Position numbers and translations under genes: made by a program
The notes under the pieces: model-generated
Seen by the model: the letters and a program-made list of their open reading frames with translations, nothing else
Database searches by the model: none
Told to the model about the DNA's origin: nothing
Assembly (NCBI GenBank): GCA_963920705.1
Contig: OY987232.1
Location: forward strand, 19,470,442-19,534,441
Direction of reading: 5' to 3'
DNA: 64,000 nt
Source of the DNA: Odiellus spinosus
Taxonomy: Eukaryota > Arthropoda > Arachnida > Opiliones > Phalangiidae
Part shown: one piece after another, positions 37,301-47,301 of the stretch
Layout: each line of letters starts with the position of its first letter
Numbering within the stretch: the first letter of the stretch is position 1

Positions 37301-37817
37301 TCAGTTCAATAGACATTAATTAAATCTAATTAAACCTGATTAAACCGGCTAATTAGCCCTCGTTTGAAAAAGGTATTTCTAACTCATTAAATGATGCCGA
37401 GATTTTCTGATCTGGCTATATATTATGCAGTATTACAAAGTACTTACCTTATATTTAACATTCGTTCGAAATAAAATTTATATTCGGAATAGTAATTTGC
37501 AATCGAAGGTAAAGCGTCCGTGTACTAGAAGCAACAATTTTTATTATACACACTTTACTAGGGATTACGAGCCAACCTAACAAATGATTAATCGCTTCCT
37601 TGTCGTTTAAATAAACATAATCTACTAATAAACAAAATTTACAAACAAATATTAAATTTAAAGAACTATTTGAACTGCAGAAATTGGTAGTAAAAATAGT
37701 ATAATAACTAAAATTCGTAAAATTCGAATTTTAATTTAGCTTAATCTGAATACTTTATTACGAATATAATTAAACTTTACCTCTAGATATCCAATTTTCA
37801 ATGACATTTCAAGCCCT
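34372..37817 (-). CDS. Divergent ionotropic receptor, A-type (A5)
   Basis: Predicted 411-residue channel subunit, the shortest of the intact set. Exons: 37,791-37,817; 37,448-37,524; 37,064-37,118; 36,240-36,395; 35,978-36,167; 35,690-35,913; 34,885-35,162; 34,372-34,600. It starts MSLKIGYLE; the frame upstream is open back to an acceptor-like TTTTTAG, so an extra upstream coding exon is possible here. S1 is at 1-105, M1 at about 106-122, a pore-loop helix just before intron 5, M3 around LLSGWLISVQIFNIHVAC, S2 with ERSVVFLIGYTYFKTVANV, and M4 around IVAFIILFSGYVIVCLTLF. The tail is only about a dozen residues. Intron 3 carries a MITE-1 copy ending 19 bp from the exon 4 acceptor, intron 6 an R3 copy and intron 7 a minisatellite. 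No disabling change seen. Confidence 0.82.
34655..34830. repeat. Minisatellite TR10 in A5 intron 7, 24-bp unit
   Basis: Seven or so copies of TCTAATTTGACCAATAGATA-type units. The 24-bp period keeps a minus-strand frame open; it is not coding. Confidence 0.9.
35205..35655 (+). mobile_element. R3 copy in A5 intron 6
   Basis: About 450 bp, lacking the GAGCTCGGAATTGG left tip, ending GATTGACATTCAC 35 bp from the exon 6 donor. Same orientation relative to the gene as the A4 copy. Confidence 0.8.
36415..36752. mobile_element. MITE-1 in A5 intron 3
   Basis: 338 bp, ends CAGAAGCCGATGAAACCC and inverse, flanked by the exact 7-bp duplication TTAAAAT (36,408-36,414 and 36,753-36,759). Its near edge is 19 bp from the exon 4 acceptor, so only the TTTTAATTGCAG tract separates them. 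Confidence 0.93.
36770..36960. mobile_element. R5 fragment in A5 intron 3
   Basis: R5 sequence containing ACTTGGAGCTAAAATTAGA and CGGACCAATCATATTATTTC, directly right of MITE-1. Non-coding. Confidence 0.55.
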
Positions 37818-40196
37818 TGTTTTGTACAAACTAAAAACCAAGGGTCCAATTCTCGTCGAAACTAAGTTTCAATTGCGGTTCCTTGCACTGAAAATATTTC
37901 GCAATGTTTTAGGTTATTAAATATTAAATATTTTCCCAACTTAAAGGTAGTTGAAACGAATCCGTGTGAAATGGAACAAAGAGTTTCTTTAAAGGAGTAG
38001 AAATTAAATGGCATTTTTAGTTACCTGAAAAATTGTTTTTTAAAGATCATGGTCAAGTTCATAGCCATGGGATTACGTCACAAAACAGGATAAGTGTTCG
38101 TTTGTCAGAGGCAATGAACGGTGAGCCAGGCGTATAATCAACTTGTAATTTTGGCCCAGTTTTAATTAACAAATTATCTTCGGCCCCACGATTTAACTTG
38201 CTATTAAAATGCTTCTACTTTAACACACGAAATAGAAGCGTCTCTCTTGACTAATGACGTTTAAGTTTCATTCCTTTACTTCAATACTCCTTGGTGTGAT
38301 TTGACCATATGTTGGATTGTTTATTTAAATGAAAATTATCTGTATTTCTTAAATATTGATTTGAAGCGTATCTTGGAAACCTATTTATTTTTTTCGGAAT
38401 TTCTAATACCAGAAGTAGCTGTCAATAGTTAGTGTGTCCTTCAACCAAATTTCATGACCTCCAAATAGAAATTGAGTCATATTTTCGGGTTGATCGTTAA
38501 AAAAACGATTCAAAATATATATACATATGTGGAATAGAACAAAATGACATTTCCCCGCAATCTACGTCATCATTATGTAGAGACTACAGTTAATTTGAGA
38601 GTATTTCTAACGAATATTTTGATTATTAACGAAAGTTGTTATATTTAAATCATATTTAAAATTTCAATGGTTTAATATTAATGTTATCTAACGAACTGTC
38701 GAAGAAAATAATTATAAAACCAACCCATGACGTTAACAAAATATAATATATATATTATTAGCTTCCCACCCTAATATAGCTTCATAAATGTGTTTACAAA
38801 AAATAGGTCTATTCTTATATAAATCTTGCCCCTAAGGCTAACAATATAACAGCTAGACATCTTCTTAGAAGAGCTGGGACTATACAGCCCCCAAAAAGAG
38901 ACCAATATAGAATCTATAAAGGAAGGAAGCGCGGAGCATGATGGGAAACAGGAAAGGGCCATTTGACTTCAGTTATGTAAGGATGATCACTCGATCGAGG
39001 GAAGTTCCTTAATATTTCTCATCCCATACTGAGAGTTCTGTACCTTTTAGTCCAACTTCTAAGCGATAATATTTAAAGGGAACCTAACACTCCTATTTTA
39101 GGCTTTTAGTTTCTATTGAAACCCGCGTTATCACGATGATAGTAGGTTTCCTACTATTATATCTACTGACATCTTTAACTGAAGTAAAAGTCACACGCAA
39201 CGTTAGTCTGTAATAACGCAACCCCCCTTACATTCTGGTACCCTCAAATATTGATATTGGGTTGTTTGCAGTCGATATATTGCCCACAAGATGTCCGCCT
39301 TAGGGACTATGTCTGTTTAAAGTGATACTATCACTATTTTTTTGAAGGTATTTCGATCGGATTATAAGATATATCTTATATCTTTTTTTCTATAATAAAA
39401 AAGACATAGTACATATCTAGATTGATAGCGTTAGAAAATTCAATTTAGCAGTAAACTCAATAATCACGAATGTCCGTTCAAAAAACCAATTGCATAATTT
39501 TCAAGGAAAGATTTATTTTCAATTAATAATTTAATACTGATAATATATATTAATTATAATTATTTACGACTTAATTAGATATATTAACGTGATAATAAAT
39601 AAGTAATGACGAGATTACGTAACTATATGACCAGATATTGAATCTTAAAGTAATTTGATTGCTTGAAGTAACAATAAAGGGAGTTCAGTGTGTTATACTA
39701 GACCTTTAAAATGTCGATTGGAAATGACACGACTCCGGGAAATCTAGGGAGAAGATTTATGGTTGAATGACTTTGTTTTTTTTTTTTTTTTTTTTCCTGA
39801 CGATAAAAGGTCGACAATTGCTTCGATGATGGATTCAATCTTCCTCTCCTATTCTTATTATTCTTTTTGCCCAATAGTCAACTCGAAACGTGATTACGTT
39901 CTTGAATTTTGAATCTTAGGACGCGCTTTGATTGGTTATAAGTTTTGGAAGAAGATTCATTTCATTCTAAATTTCTTTTATCATCCTCAAAATTTATATC
40001 TCTTCCGATTGGCCCCTGAGAAAAAGAAACTTCAAAAACAGAAAAATAAGTCGTATACTTTGTAGTAATTTTATTTCTGTAAATTTTGAATTTTAACGAT
40101 CTTTCGGTAATTTTGAATTTTAACGATCTTCGGTAATTAGTTAATTTTTCAAAGTTTTGTATCATTGTTAAATTACCACGATAATTAATTTAAACT
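37818..40196. other. Spacer between subfamily A and subfamily B
   Basis: About 2.4 kb separating the two receptor groups. It contains an R4 copy (38,455-38,745) and a poly-T run near 39,777. No receptor exon or other gene is recognisable on either strand. Confidence 0.55.
38455..38745 (+). mobile_element. R4 copy upstream of A5
   Basis: Direct R4 copy with internal deletion; contains ATTTTCGGGTTGATCG and CTACGTCATCATTATG. Non-coding. Confidence 0.7.
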
Positions 40197-42488
40197 TCAA
40201 TTAAGAACGGAAACGTTAAATGTTCTACCATTTCGACGAATTGTTTTAACTCCTCGAATCTGTCGATAAAGATTGCCGACGATAAGGAAGATGGCAACGC
40301 AAGTTAGGATCAAAATAAACGAATTAAAAATTTGCTTCAGATCATTGTAACCGATGTAAACTATTTCTTCGGGTTCTTCCGCCATTCCATTCGCTCTCTC
40401 AAGTTTGAAATTTTGATGTGAAAATATTTTTTCCATAAAACCCCCTTCTAAGATTCTTCTAATCCTGAATAAATGATTTTGGAAGATATTGTCAATCTCC
40501 AATGAAATCGGGAAGATTTCGAAAATTGTTCTTTTTACTCACCCTCGAGTAAATATTTCTCCGAATTTAAAACTCCGATGATAACCCATAGCCGCGTAAA
40601 ATGAATAGATCCTCTCCTTGGGAATATGAACCACTAACTGATTCAGGAAACTATTTTTTTGATCGTGTAACATTTGAAAAAAACGTTTTTTGTTGACGAA
40701 GAGACCGAAATTTGAACTCATAATAGCCCGGACCGCTTCCAAAATTGAACTTTTCCTGTTGGTTTTCTTATTTTTTTCCAATATTTTTCCCAAATAAACA
40801 ACATCGGCGTTATCGGAATTCTATTCATTGGCAATGAATCAAACAAGTGGTTAAAAAAAACAGGTCACGATAAGCGTGGTTAGTAAAGAATCTGCCAAGT
40901 TAGAAAATCTGGAAGGATCCTACCTTCATCTGAGCCTCGATGACATCCATTCCATTAATCAATCCGATTGAAACGGATCCACTTCGAACAGCTTGTACGA
41001 AATCTTTAATCGTGTTTAAATTGGCCCCCTCGGATTTGGTGACGACAGAATAGGAGAGAGTTGAATTGTAAAATCTGAAAAAGCAGCCGACAATAATGGT
41101 TAAGGTAGCGATGGCCACGTTTAACCAAGATCTCGAAGGAATGACGCGTCGAGTTTCTAAAACGAAACGAAACTAATTATTGGACGTCGACGAACCAAGG
41201 ACTCAATCGCACCTAATCCAATTTGCCTCGAGATTACGTTCCACGAAGAAAATGGATCCACGAAGGGTTTCAACTTTGGAAATGAGAACGTAATTGATTT
41301 GAAAATGACGAAAAACGAACAGGAAGACGTCATGATAAAAATCCAAAGCTAAAAACGTGTTCCTATATTAGATATTTTATGAACAGAAATGTCAACTATC
41401 TCGTTTCGCAAACCGTAATTTTAGATCTCGGAAGATGCCAAAAAGGACCACAATGCCTCGAATAAGTTGTAAGGGTTTTAGATTTACCCTTACCACCCTA
41501 ACTCGTATATCGCGTGGTCTCCTCAATCAATTTAACGCTAAAACCTCGAGTCACTTGACGACTCTACTCTAGATTTTTCTTACCCCTCACTGACAATGAA
41601 AACCTGCCCTATTGTCCCAAGCAGGGGCGTCACTAGGATCTTCATATTGGGGGGGGGCTAATCGGGCGATGCGGGGGGCTATTCAGGGGGGGTTCTCTGG
41701 AAACATGTATTTTTTAAACATTTTGAGGGCTAATTTGAAATTTGGGGGGTGGGAGGCTATAGCCCCCCCTAGCGACGCCCCTGGACTCCCAAGATAATTA
41801 GTTTGGGTCAAGGATTACTATTATTCGTGTCCGTGGTTAAATTAGTAAGTAAATAAACTTCTTAATAAATAAATCAATTACAATCGTTGCAAATGGCTCG
41901 AAGAAAAACGAACAGCTGGCGACGCGCTGACTGGCCACTTTCTTCGTTAGGAGATAAACACCATCTTGGTTAAAAATTGGTGTAAAAGAGATGGCTTTGA
42001 GCCGTTGTGGTGACACCAAAATAACGTTTCCCATAAAATCAGCTTCCTACAAATTTCGCGTGGATTTAAAATATAATTCAATATAGAAAATGCTGGCTAA
42101 AATACACCAGCGTCGTACCTTTCTTTGTAGCATTCCAATCATTCCATCGAAAGATTCATTTCCTGTTGGTAACCCGTATTTTCCGGTTTTTGGTAATACC
42201 AAACGATATCTGTAAGGGATAAAATTAAAATTCGTTAATCGACCTGATTCCCCGGAGCTAGTTTATGGAAAATACAATACTTGAAGCCCAGAAAAAACAC
42301 CAATATCTCCAAAAAATGAAAATAGGGCCCAGAACGACCTACAATACTGCCGTCATTAAGTCGATCAATCACAAAATTAGTGTCCTAGATAATAAACAAT
42401 TTATTTATATAAGAGATATGATAATCATTCGTAAGTAACTTACGTTTACTGTAGTCACGTTAAATGTATGATTTACTAGCAATGGCAT
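40197..42488 (-). pseudogene. Ionotropic receptor B-type, frameshifted (B1)
   Basis: Seven exons: 42,444-42,488; 42,281-42,384; 42,119-42,209; 41,882-42,046; 40,924-41,348; 40,543-40,820; 40,197-40,464. S1 is strongly iGluR-like (GFKYRLVLPKTGKYG, then GNESFDGMIGMLQRK) and keeps the ligand-binding arginine in SPQRLKAISFTP (residue 95). M1, pore loop, M3 with YNSTLSYSV, S2 and M4 are all recognisable. Compared with B2, exon 5 has a net loss of 10 nt between the pore loop and M3 (around 41,157-41,173), which shifts the frame and brings a TAG almost at once. The rest is well conserved, so inactivation looks recent, unless an unseen splice form bypasses the lesion. Its C-terminal tail is longer than that of B2. 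Intron 4 carries MITE-5. Confidence 0.8.
41622..41786. mobile_element. MITE-5 in B1 intron 4
   Basis: 165 bp, inverted ends CAGGGGCGTCACTAGG and, at the right, CCTAGCGACGCCCCTGG followed by AC. The interior has G-runs. Flanked by the 7-bp repeat TCCCAAG (41,615-41,621 and 41,787-41,793). The CAGGGGCG ends suggest a hAT-like relative. Confidence 0.82.
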
Positions 42489-43963
42489 TCCAAATCCCAC
42501 TAAATAGTAATATTATTAGCCATTCGTTAATCCGCGTTAAACCTAGATTAATAATAAGATTACGGTTAATCCCAAAATCTAAATCTTGAAATTTGCCCTA
42601 TAAATTGTTTGCCCCGCCTATCCGAATTATACCCCGGGTGGTTAGAGGCGCATTATGGTCGTGGACATCGCGAAAATTAAGAAGCTCTTTCATAACACGA
42701 ATACAACTGATTTGGTTCCCATGAAAATATAAATCTGAAAATATTCTACCTTTAGAATCTTTCCTCGAGTGTTTTAATGTCGACGGCTCTATGGAATTTA
42801 ACCGCGCAAACACCTCTACAGTAGAATTCTAACCTTAAATATAAATGCCGATAATAAGCGTTTAAGGAAAACAAAGCTTTTCCGCTCTCGTGATTTCATT
42901 TCTTAAGAGTTTATTTTTCTAACTACGCATACTTTGCACAAATGGGGTTGAAAGAAAATCAAGGATCATGCATAAAGAAGGCTTAGAAAAGAGAGAGAGA
43001 GAGAAATAATTTCACACCCTGCCCCCAAACAGTGGATTGATCGCGTACAATACGTTTTATTCAATCGATAAATTAACGACAATTGCTACCCACCTCCCGT
43101 CTTTCCCTGAGTTAAAGAGATGTTTGCAACAAATGAAAAAAACAGAAGCGGTTTGATTCGTATTCTTTAAACTATATTATAATCGAACACTACGTTCGCG
43201 TTACGATATCTCAATCGATTATCAACGATATTAAAATCGCTCGGAATCATTTTTAACCTCTATCCCTTCACGTATCAACTTCATAAATCGACACATTATA
43301 GTTTCAACCGTAGTTTATTGAAGCCGACTCGAATTGAAACTGGTTCCCGAAGCAGTTCGATTCCAGAAGAAAGTTTTCACTGTACAAGGAAACGTTTTCA
43401 AACGTGGGTTTAATTGAATCCAAGGCCTTGTTGCGAATTGCAAACTCCGCTTGAAGACTAATAGAACACCTTCTTGGGAATCGTGGGAAATTTCGGACGT
43501 TCGTCCTTGAGGGAATTGTAACCAGACGACGCGTTCTTTCAAAGACATCTAAATTACTTATGTCCTGTTATTATTGAATGTTTGTAGTCCTTTTGCATAC
43601 AGGATCCTTGGACAAAATTCAACGCTAACCACGATCCCTCGTTCTTACTGCGAAGTCGCGTTCTTCATTAGCCAACACGCTTTCTCTTAGCTAAGCAACA
43701 CCGGCAGGGAAAGAAATCTTTGTATTCAGTGAAAAATATGTATTAAGAAAGCTACCTGTTACCATATTTTTCGAATGCCTATAGTAAAACGCCTTATTCA
43801 AAGTGAATTTTATTTATTCAACATCAAAATTTGCTCGTGCAATGAATATAGGAATTTACGAAATTGATACGCTTCTAAGGGTGATGACGTTTTCTTGTTC
43901 CAAGAAATTAAGCTCCAGATAATAAAGATAAGATACAAAGATATTGTTAGTGACGTCACTCAA
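42489..43963. other. B1 upstream region and B1-B2 spacer
   Basis: The first 600 bp align with the regions upstream of B2 and B3, as part of the tandem duplication. It includes a stretch ending in an AAAG|GTAGAA donor-like site (about 42,747), which fits a 5' untranslated exon. No start codon lies in the conserved frame. Nothing else is recognised. Confidence 0.45.
42833..42845 (-). promoter_or_regulatory. Candidate TATA box of B1
   Basis: Gene strand reads TTTATATTTAAGG, aligned with TTTTATATAAGG of B2 and TTTTTCTATAAGG of B3, about 350 bp upstream of the B1 ATG. Followed by the conserved GTGTTTGCGCG block. Confidence 0.35.
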
Positions 43964-46298
43964 TTAATGAGTTGTTTTAGCTCCTCGAATCTTGCGATAA
44001 AGATTGCCGATGATAAGAAAGATGCCGACGCAAGTTAGGATCAAAATGAAGGAATTGAAAATTTGCTTCAGATCATTGTAGCCGATGTAAACTATTTCTT
44101 CGGGTTCTTCCGCCATTCCATTCGCTCGTTCAACTTTGTAATTTTTATATAACAAACATTTTTCTAAAAATCCCCCTTCGAAGATTCTTCTAATCCTGAG
44201 TAAATGATTTTGAAAGTTTTCGAATTAAATCCCGAAATCTTTAAGCAGTTTTAAGGTTTCGAAAATCACAAATTCCATAGAAATATTTTTAACGATTTTC
44301 TGTCCTTTTTGTTCTTTTAACTTACCCTTGATTAAATATTTCTTTGAATTGAAAACTCCGTCCGTAAGCCATGGCCAAGTAGTATGAAAACATCTTCTCT
44401 TTGGAAATATGCACCACCAACTGTTCAAAGGAACTATCTTCTTGATCGTGTAACGCTTGGAAAAAATATTTTCTGCCTATGATGAAAGCGAAATTGGAAT
44501 TCTTTATAGCCCGGGCTGCTTCCAAAATTGTATTCTTGTTTTGGCTCTTATTTTTTTCCAATACTTTTCCCAAATAAACAACATCGGCGTCATCGGAATT
44601 CTATTGATTGGAAATAGTTAAAAAAAAAAACAGGTCACTCTAAAATGTTTACAGGTTAGTAAAGAGACAGCTTCAACAGAATCTGCCAAGCGAGAAATCC
44701 GTGTAATTTTGATTTTAAATGTAAGGAGGATCCAACCTTCATCATCGTCTGTAGCACACTCGATCCACTAAGTGATCCCATTGAAACGGTTCCACTTCGA
44801 ACAGCGTGTACAAAATCCTTAATCGTGTTCAAATTGGCCCCCTCGGGTTTGGTGACGACGGAATAAGACAGAGTGGAATTGTACAATCTAAACAAGCAGC
44901 CGACAATAATAGTTAAGGTAACGATGGCCACGTTTAACCACGATCTCGAAGGAATGACGCAACGAGTTTCTAAACGAATCAAAACATCTATGACTTCAAT
45001 TATTGGATGTCTAGGGACCAAGGACTCAATCGCACCTAATCCAATTTGCCTCGAGATTACGTTCCACGAAGAAAACGGTTCAAAGAAGGGTTTCGACTTG
45101 GGAAATGACAATCGAATCGATTTGGATATGACGAAAAACGAACAGAGGAGCGTGAAGATGAGAAACCAAAGCTAAACAAGACGGGCGAATTCGAATGTGT
45201 TCTTGTATTAGATCTTATAATAGGGAAAATCAACTTACGATTATATATATGAAAAATAAAAATGAATTACTCTCGTTTGAAATGGCTCCAAGAAAAACGA
45301 ACCGCTTTCGACGCGCTGATTGGTCACCTTCCTCGTTATGAAATAAAAACCATCTTGGTCAAAGATTGGTGAATACGAGATAGTTTTGAGCCGAGCGGGT
45401 GTCACCAAAAGGAAGGTCCCCGTTATATCAGCGTCCTGCAATGTTTGCGCGGATTGAAAATATAATTAAATTATTTTAATTATAACAGTAATTGCTAAAG
45501 ACTGGTATTGACGAAAATGCTACGCTGCACCGAATAATTTTACATATTTGGTTTATACACCTTCTAGCCGGAACTGCGATTAAAATGAAATATATTTACT
45601 TTATTTAGACTGACAAAATATGATTTAAAACATTACATCTCGTGTTTTAAACGAAATCAACCGTGAAAATATTTGGAGCCCGAATCTTTCCTCTCACGGT
45701 AGCTTCGTACCTTTCTTTGTAGCATTCCAACCATTCCATTGAAAGATCCATTTCCTGTAGATACCCCGAAGGTTCCGGTTTTCGGTAATACCAAACGATA
45801 TCTGTCCGGACAAATAATTACAATTCTCTTAGCGAATTGATTCGAGCTAGTTTATACGGAAAATCCAATACTTGAAGCCAAGAAGAAACGCCAATAGCTC
45901 GAAAAGTTGTAAATAAGGACCAGAACGACCTACGAGGCTGCCGTCATTCAATCGATCAATTACAAAATGGGTGTACTTGATAATAAATGTTAAATTAATA
46001 TTTAATTTAAAAACTTTAAGCTTAAGGGTCCTATCTTTTCTACAATCTACTCGTTAAAATTCATATTCCCTAAGTACGCGGCCAGCTTTGGACTGTACAA
46101 ATCATACGAAAATAAGACCAAGAACGACCAACAATGCTTCCGTCGTTCAGGCGGTCAATAATAAAATTGGTGTACTAGATAATAAACAATAAATCTAAAG
46201 AAGTTTCAAATTCGATATAAAAGGAATATGGGAATTATCCGTAAATGACTTACGTTTATCGTAGTCACGGTGAATGTATGGTTGACGAGCAACCGCAT
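43964..46298 (-). CDS. Ionotropic receptor B-type, intact copy (B2)
   Basis: Predicted 448-residue ligand-gated channel subunit and the only intact B copy. Exons: 46,254-46,298; 45,872-45,975; 45,711-45,801; 45,271-45,435; 44,737-45,171; 44,326-44,600; 43,964-44,195. S1: DRLNDGSLVGRSGPY, GFKYRLVLPKTG, GNGSFNGMVGMLQRK, then TPARLKTISYSP with the conserved ligand-binding Arg95. M1 is at about 128-152, pore loop around WNVISRQIGLGAIESL, M3 at about 216-236 with LYNSTLSYSV. S2 has GANLNTIKDFVHAVRSGTVS and GRSFQFKEIFNQGIRRIFEG. M4 is at about 418-436. The single 435-nt exon 5 fuses what is two exons in A genes. Start MRLLVNHTF; no signal peptide. A decayed duplicate of exon 2 lies in intron 1. Dispersed conservation with B1 and B3 shows tandem duplication. 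Confidence 0.85.
46105..46174 (-). pseudogene. Decayed duplicate of B2 exon 2
   Basis: Downstream of a good acceptor (TTATTATCTAG), the gene strand encodes YTNFIIDRLNDGSIVGRS, matching the first half of exon 2. After that it departs from the family (no GPY...GFK) and runs to a stop. No donor in the needed phase was found. It lies between true exons 1 and 2, so it would act as a poison exon if included. Confidence 0.75.
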
Positions 46299-47301
46299 TC
46301 CGAATGGATCTTAATTCAACTAAATAATAATAATAATATTAATTCTGGGCTAGTAATAAGATTCCTGTTAATCCCATAAAAAATATTTGCTTCGGTGTTT
46401 TAATCTCGACATCTTTTTGGAATTTGAACGCGCAAACACCTTTACTCTAGAACTGTAACCTTATATAAAAATCGACGAAAATTCTGCCCGAGAAAAACAA
46501 ATTAAACGTTTTCCGCTCCCTTGATTTTTTTTATTACCATTACATTTCTCAGAGTCTAGTTATTTTTATAACTTCTTATACTTACCACAAATGGGGTTAA
46601 ATAAAATCAAGAATTATGTATAAAGGAGGGTGACGTTTTTGCTCGAGTCACGCGTCGTAGAGTTGAATTTATTACATTCCATTCCGTTAAGGACACCACT
46701 CTGGAAAGTGAATTGATCGAATACAATGCCTTTTATCAATCCATAAATTAACGGCAACTGCTTCCCACCACCCGCCTTTCCCTCGGTTCGATTTCCAAAA
46801 TATTAGTAAAACCAAAGCTTTAGTTTTTCTCATTTTGTAAACTTCTCGTATAAATTTTATCGTTCCTGACCGACAGACAGACGAATATATCTTAATCTCC
46901 ATGATGTATAAAATTTCATTCGTTCGCGTTACGATATCCCAATCGATTTTAATCGATAAAATTCGAACGATATTTAAATCGCTCGGAATAATTTTTAATC
47001 TCCTTCAAATTCATAAATTAATTTGATATAGTTTCATAATATTAAAACGCAATATTCAAAATGAATTTTATTTATCCAGCCCGATTCATTATTACATTAA
47101 ATTTGGGTCGTGCAAGGGACATTCGTTTAAGTACGAATTTACGAAATATTTCAATGTCAAATTGATGCACTTCTGGAGCTATTTACATTTTCTTGTTTTT
47201 AAAATTAAGCGTTCAATAAATTATCTAGAAAAATACAACGAAAGCCATTTTTTTTTTCGGGTATTGTGACAATTGAATGACGTCGATTAACCAATGAGGA
47301 T
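46299..47301. other. B2 upstream region and B2-B3 spacer
   Basis: Aligns in patches with the upstream regions of B1 and B3. Compared with them, B2 lacks about 20 bp containing the AAAG|GTAGAA donor-like site. No further gene. Confidence 0.45.
46459..46470 (-). promoter_or_regulatory. Candidate TATA box of B2
   Basis: Gene strand TTTTATATAAGG, about 165 bp upstream of the B2 ATG, in the block conserved among B1, B2 and B3. GTGTTTGCGCG follows about 20 bp downstream. Confidence 0.4.

Noticed and set aside
41622..41786. Plus-strand glycine-rich 61-codon frame across this segment
   Set aside because: It spans the G-runs of MITE-5 within B1 intron 4 and has no independent support.
42598..42813. 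71-codon minus-strand frame upstream of B1 that could be an N-terminal exon or regulatory peptide
   Set aside because: It begins with GTG, has no ATG, and the aligned B3 sequence has a TAG while B2 has a deletion. Better explained as leader sequence.
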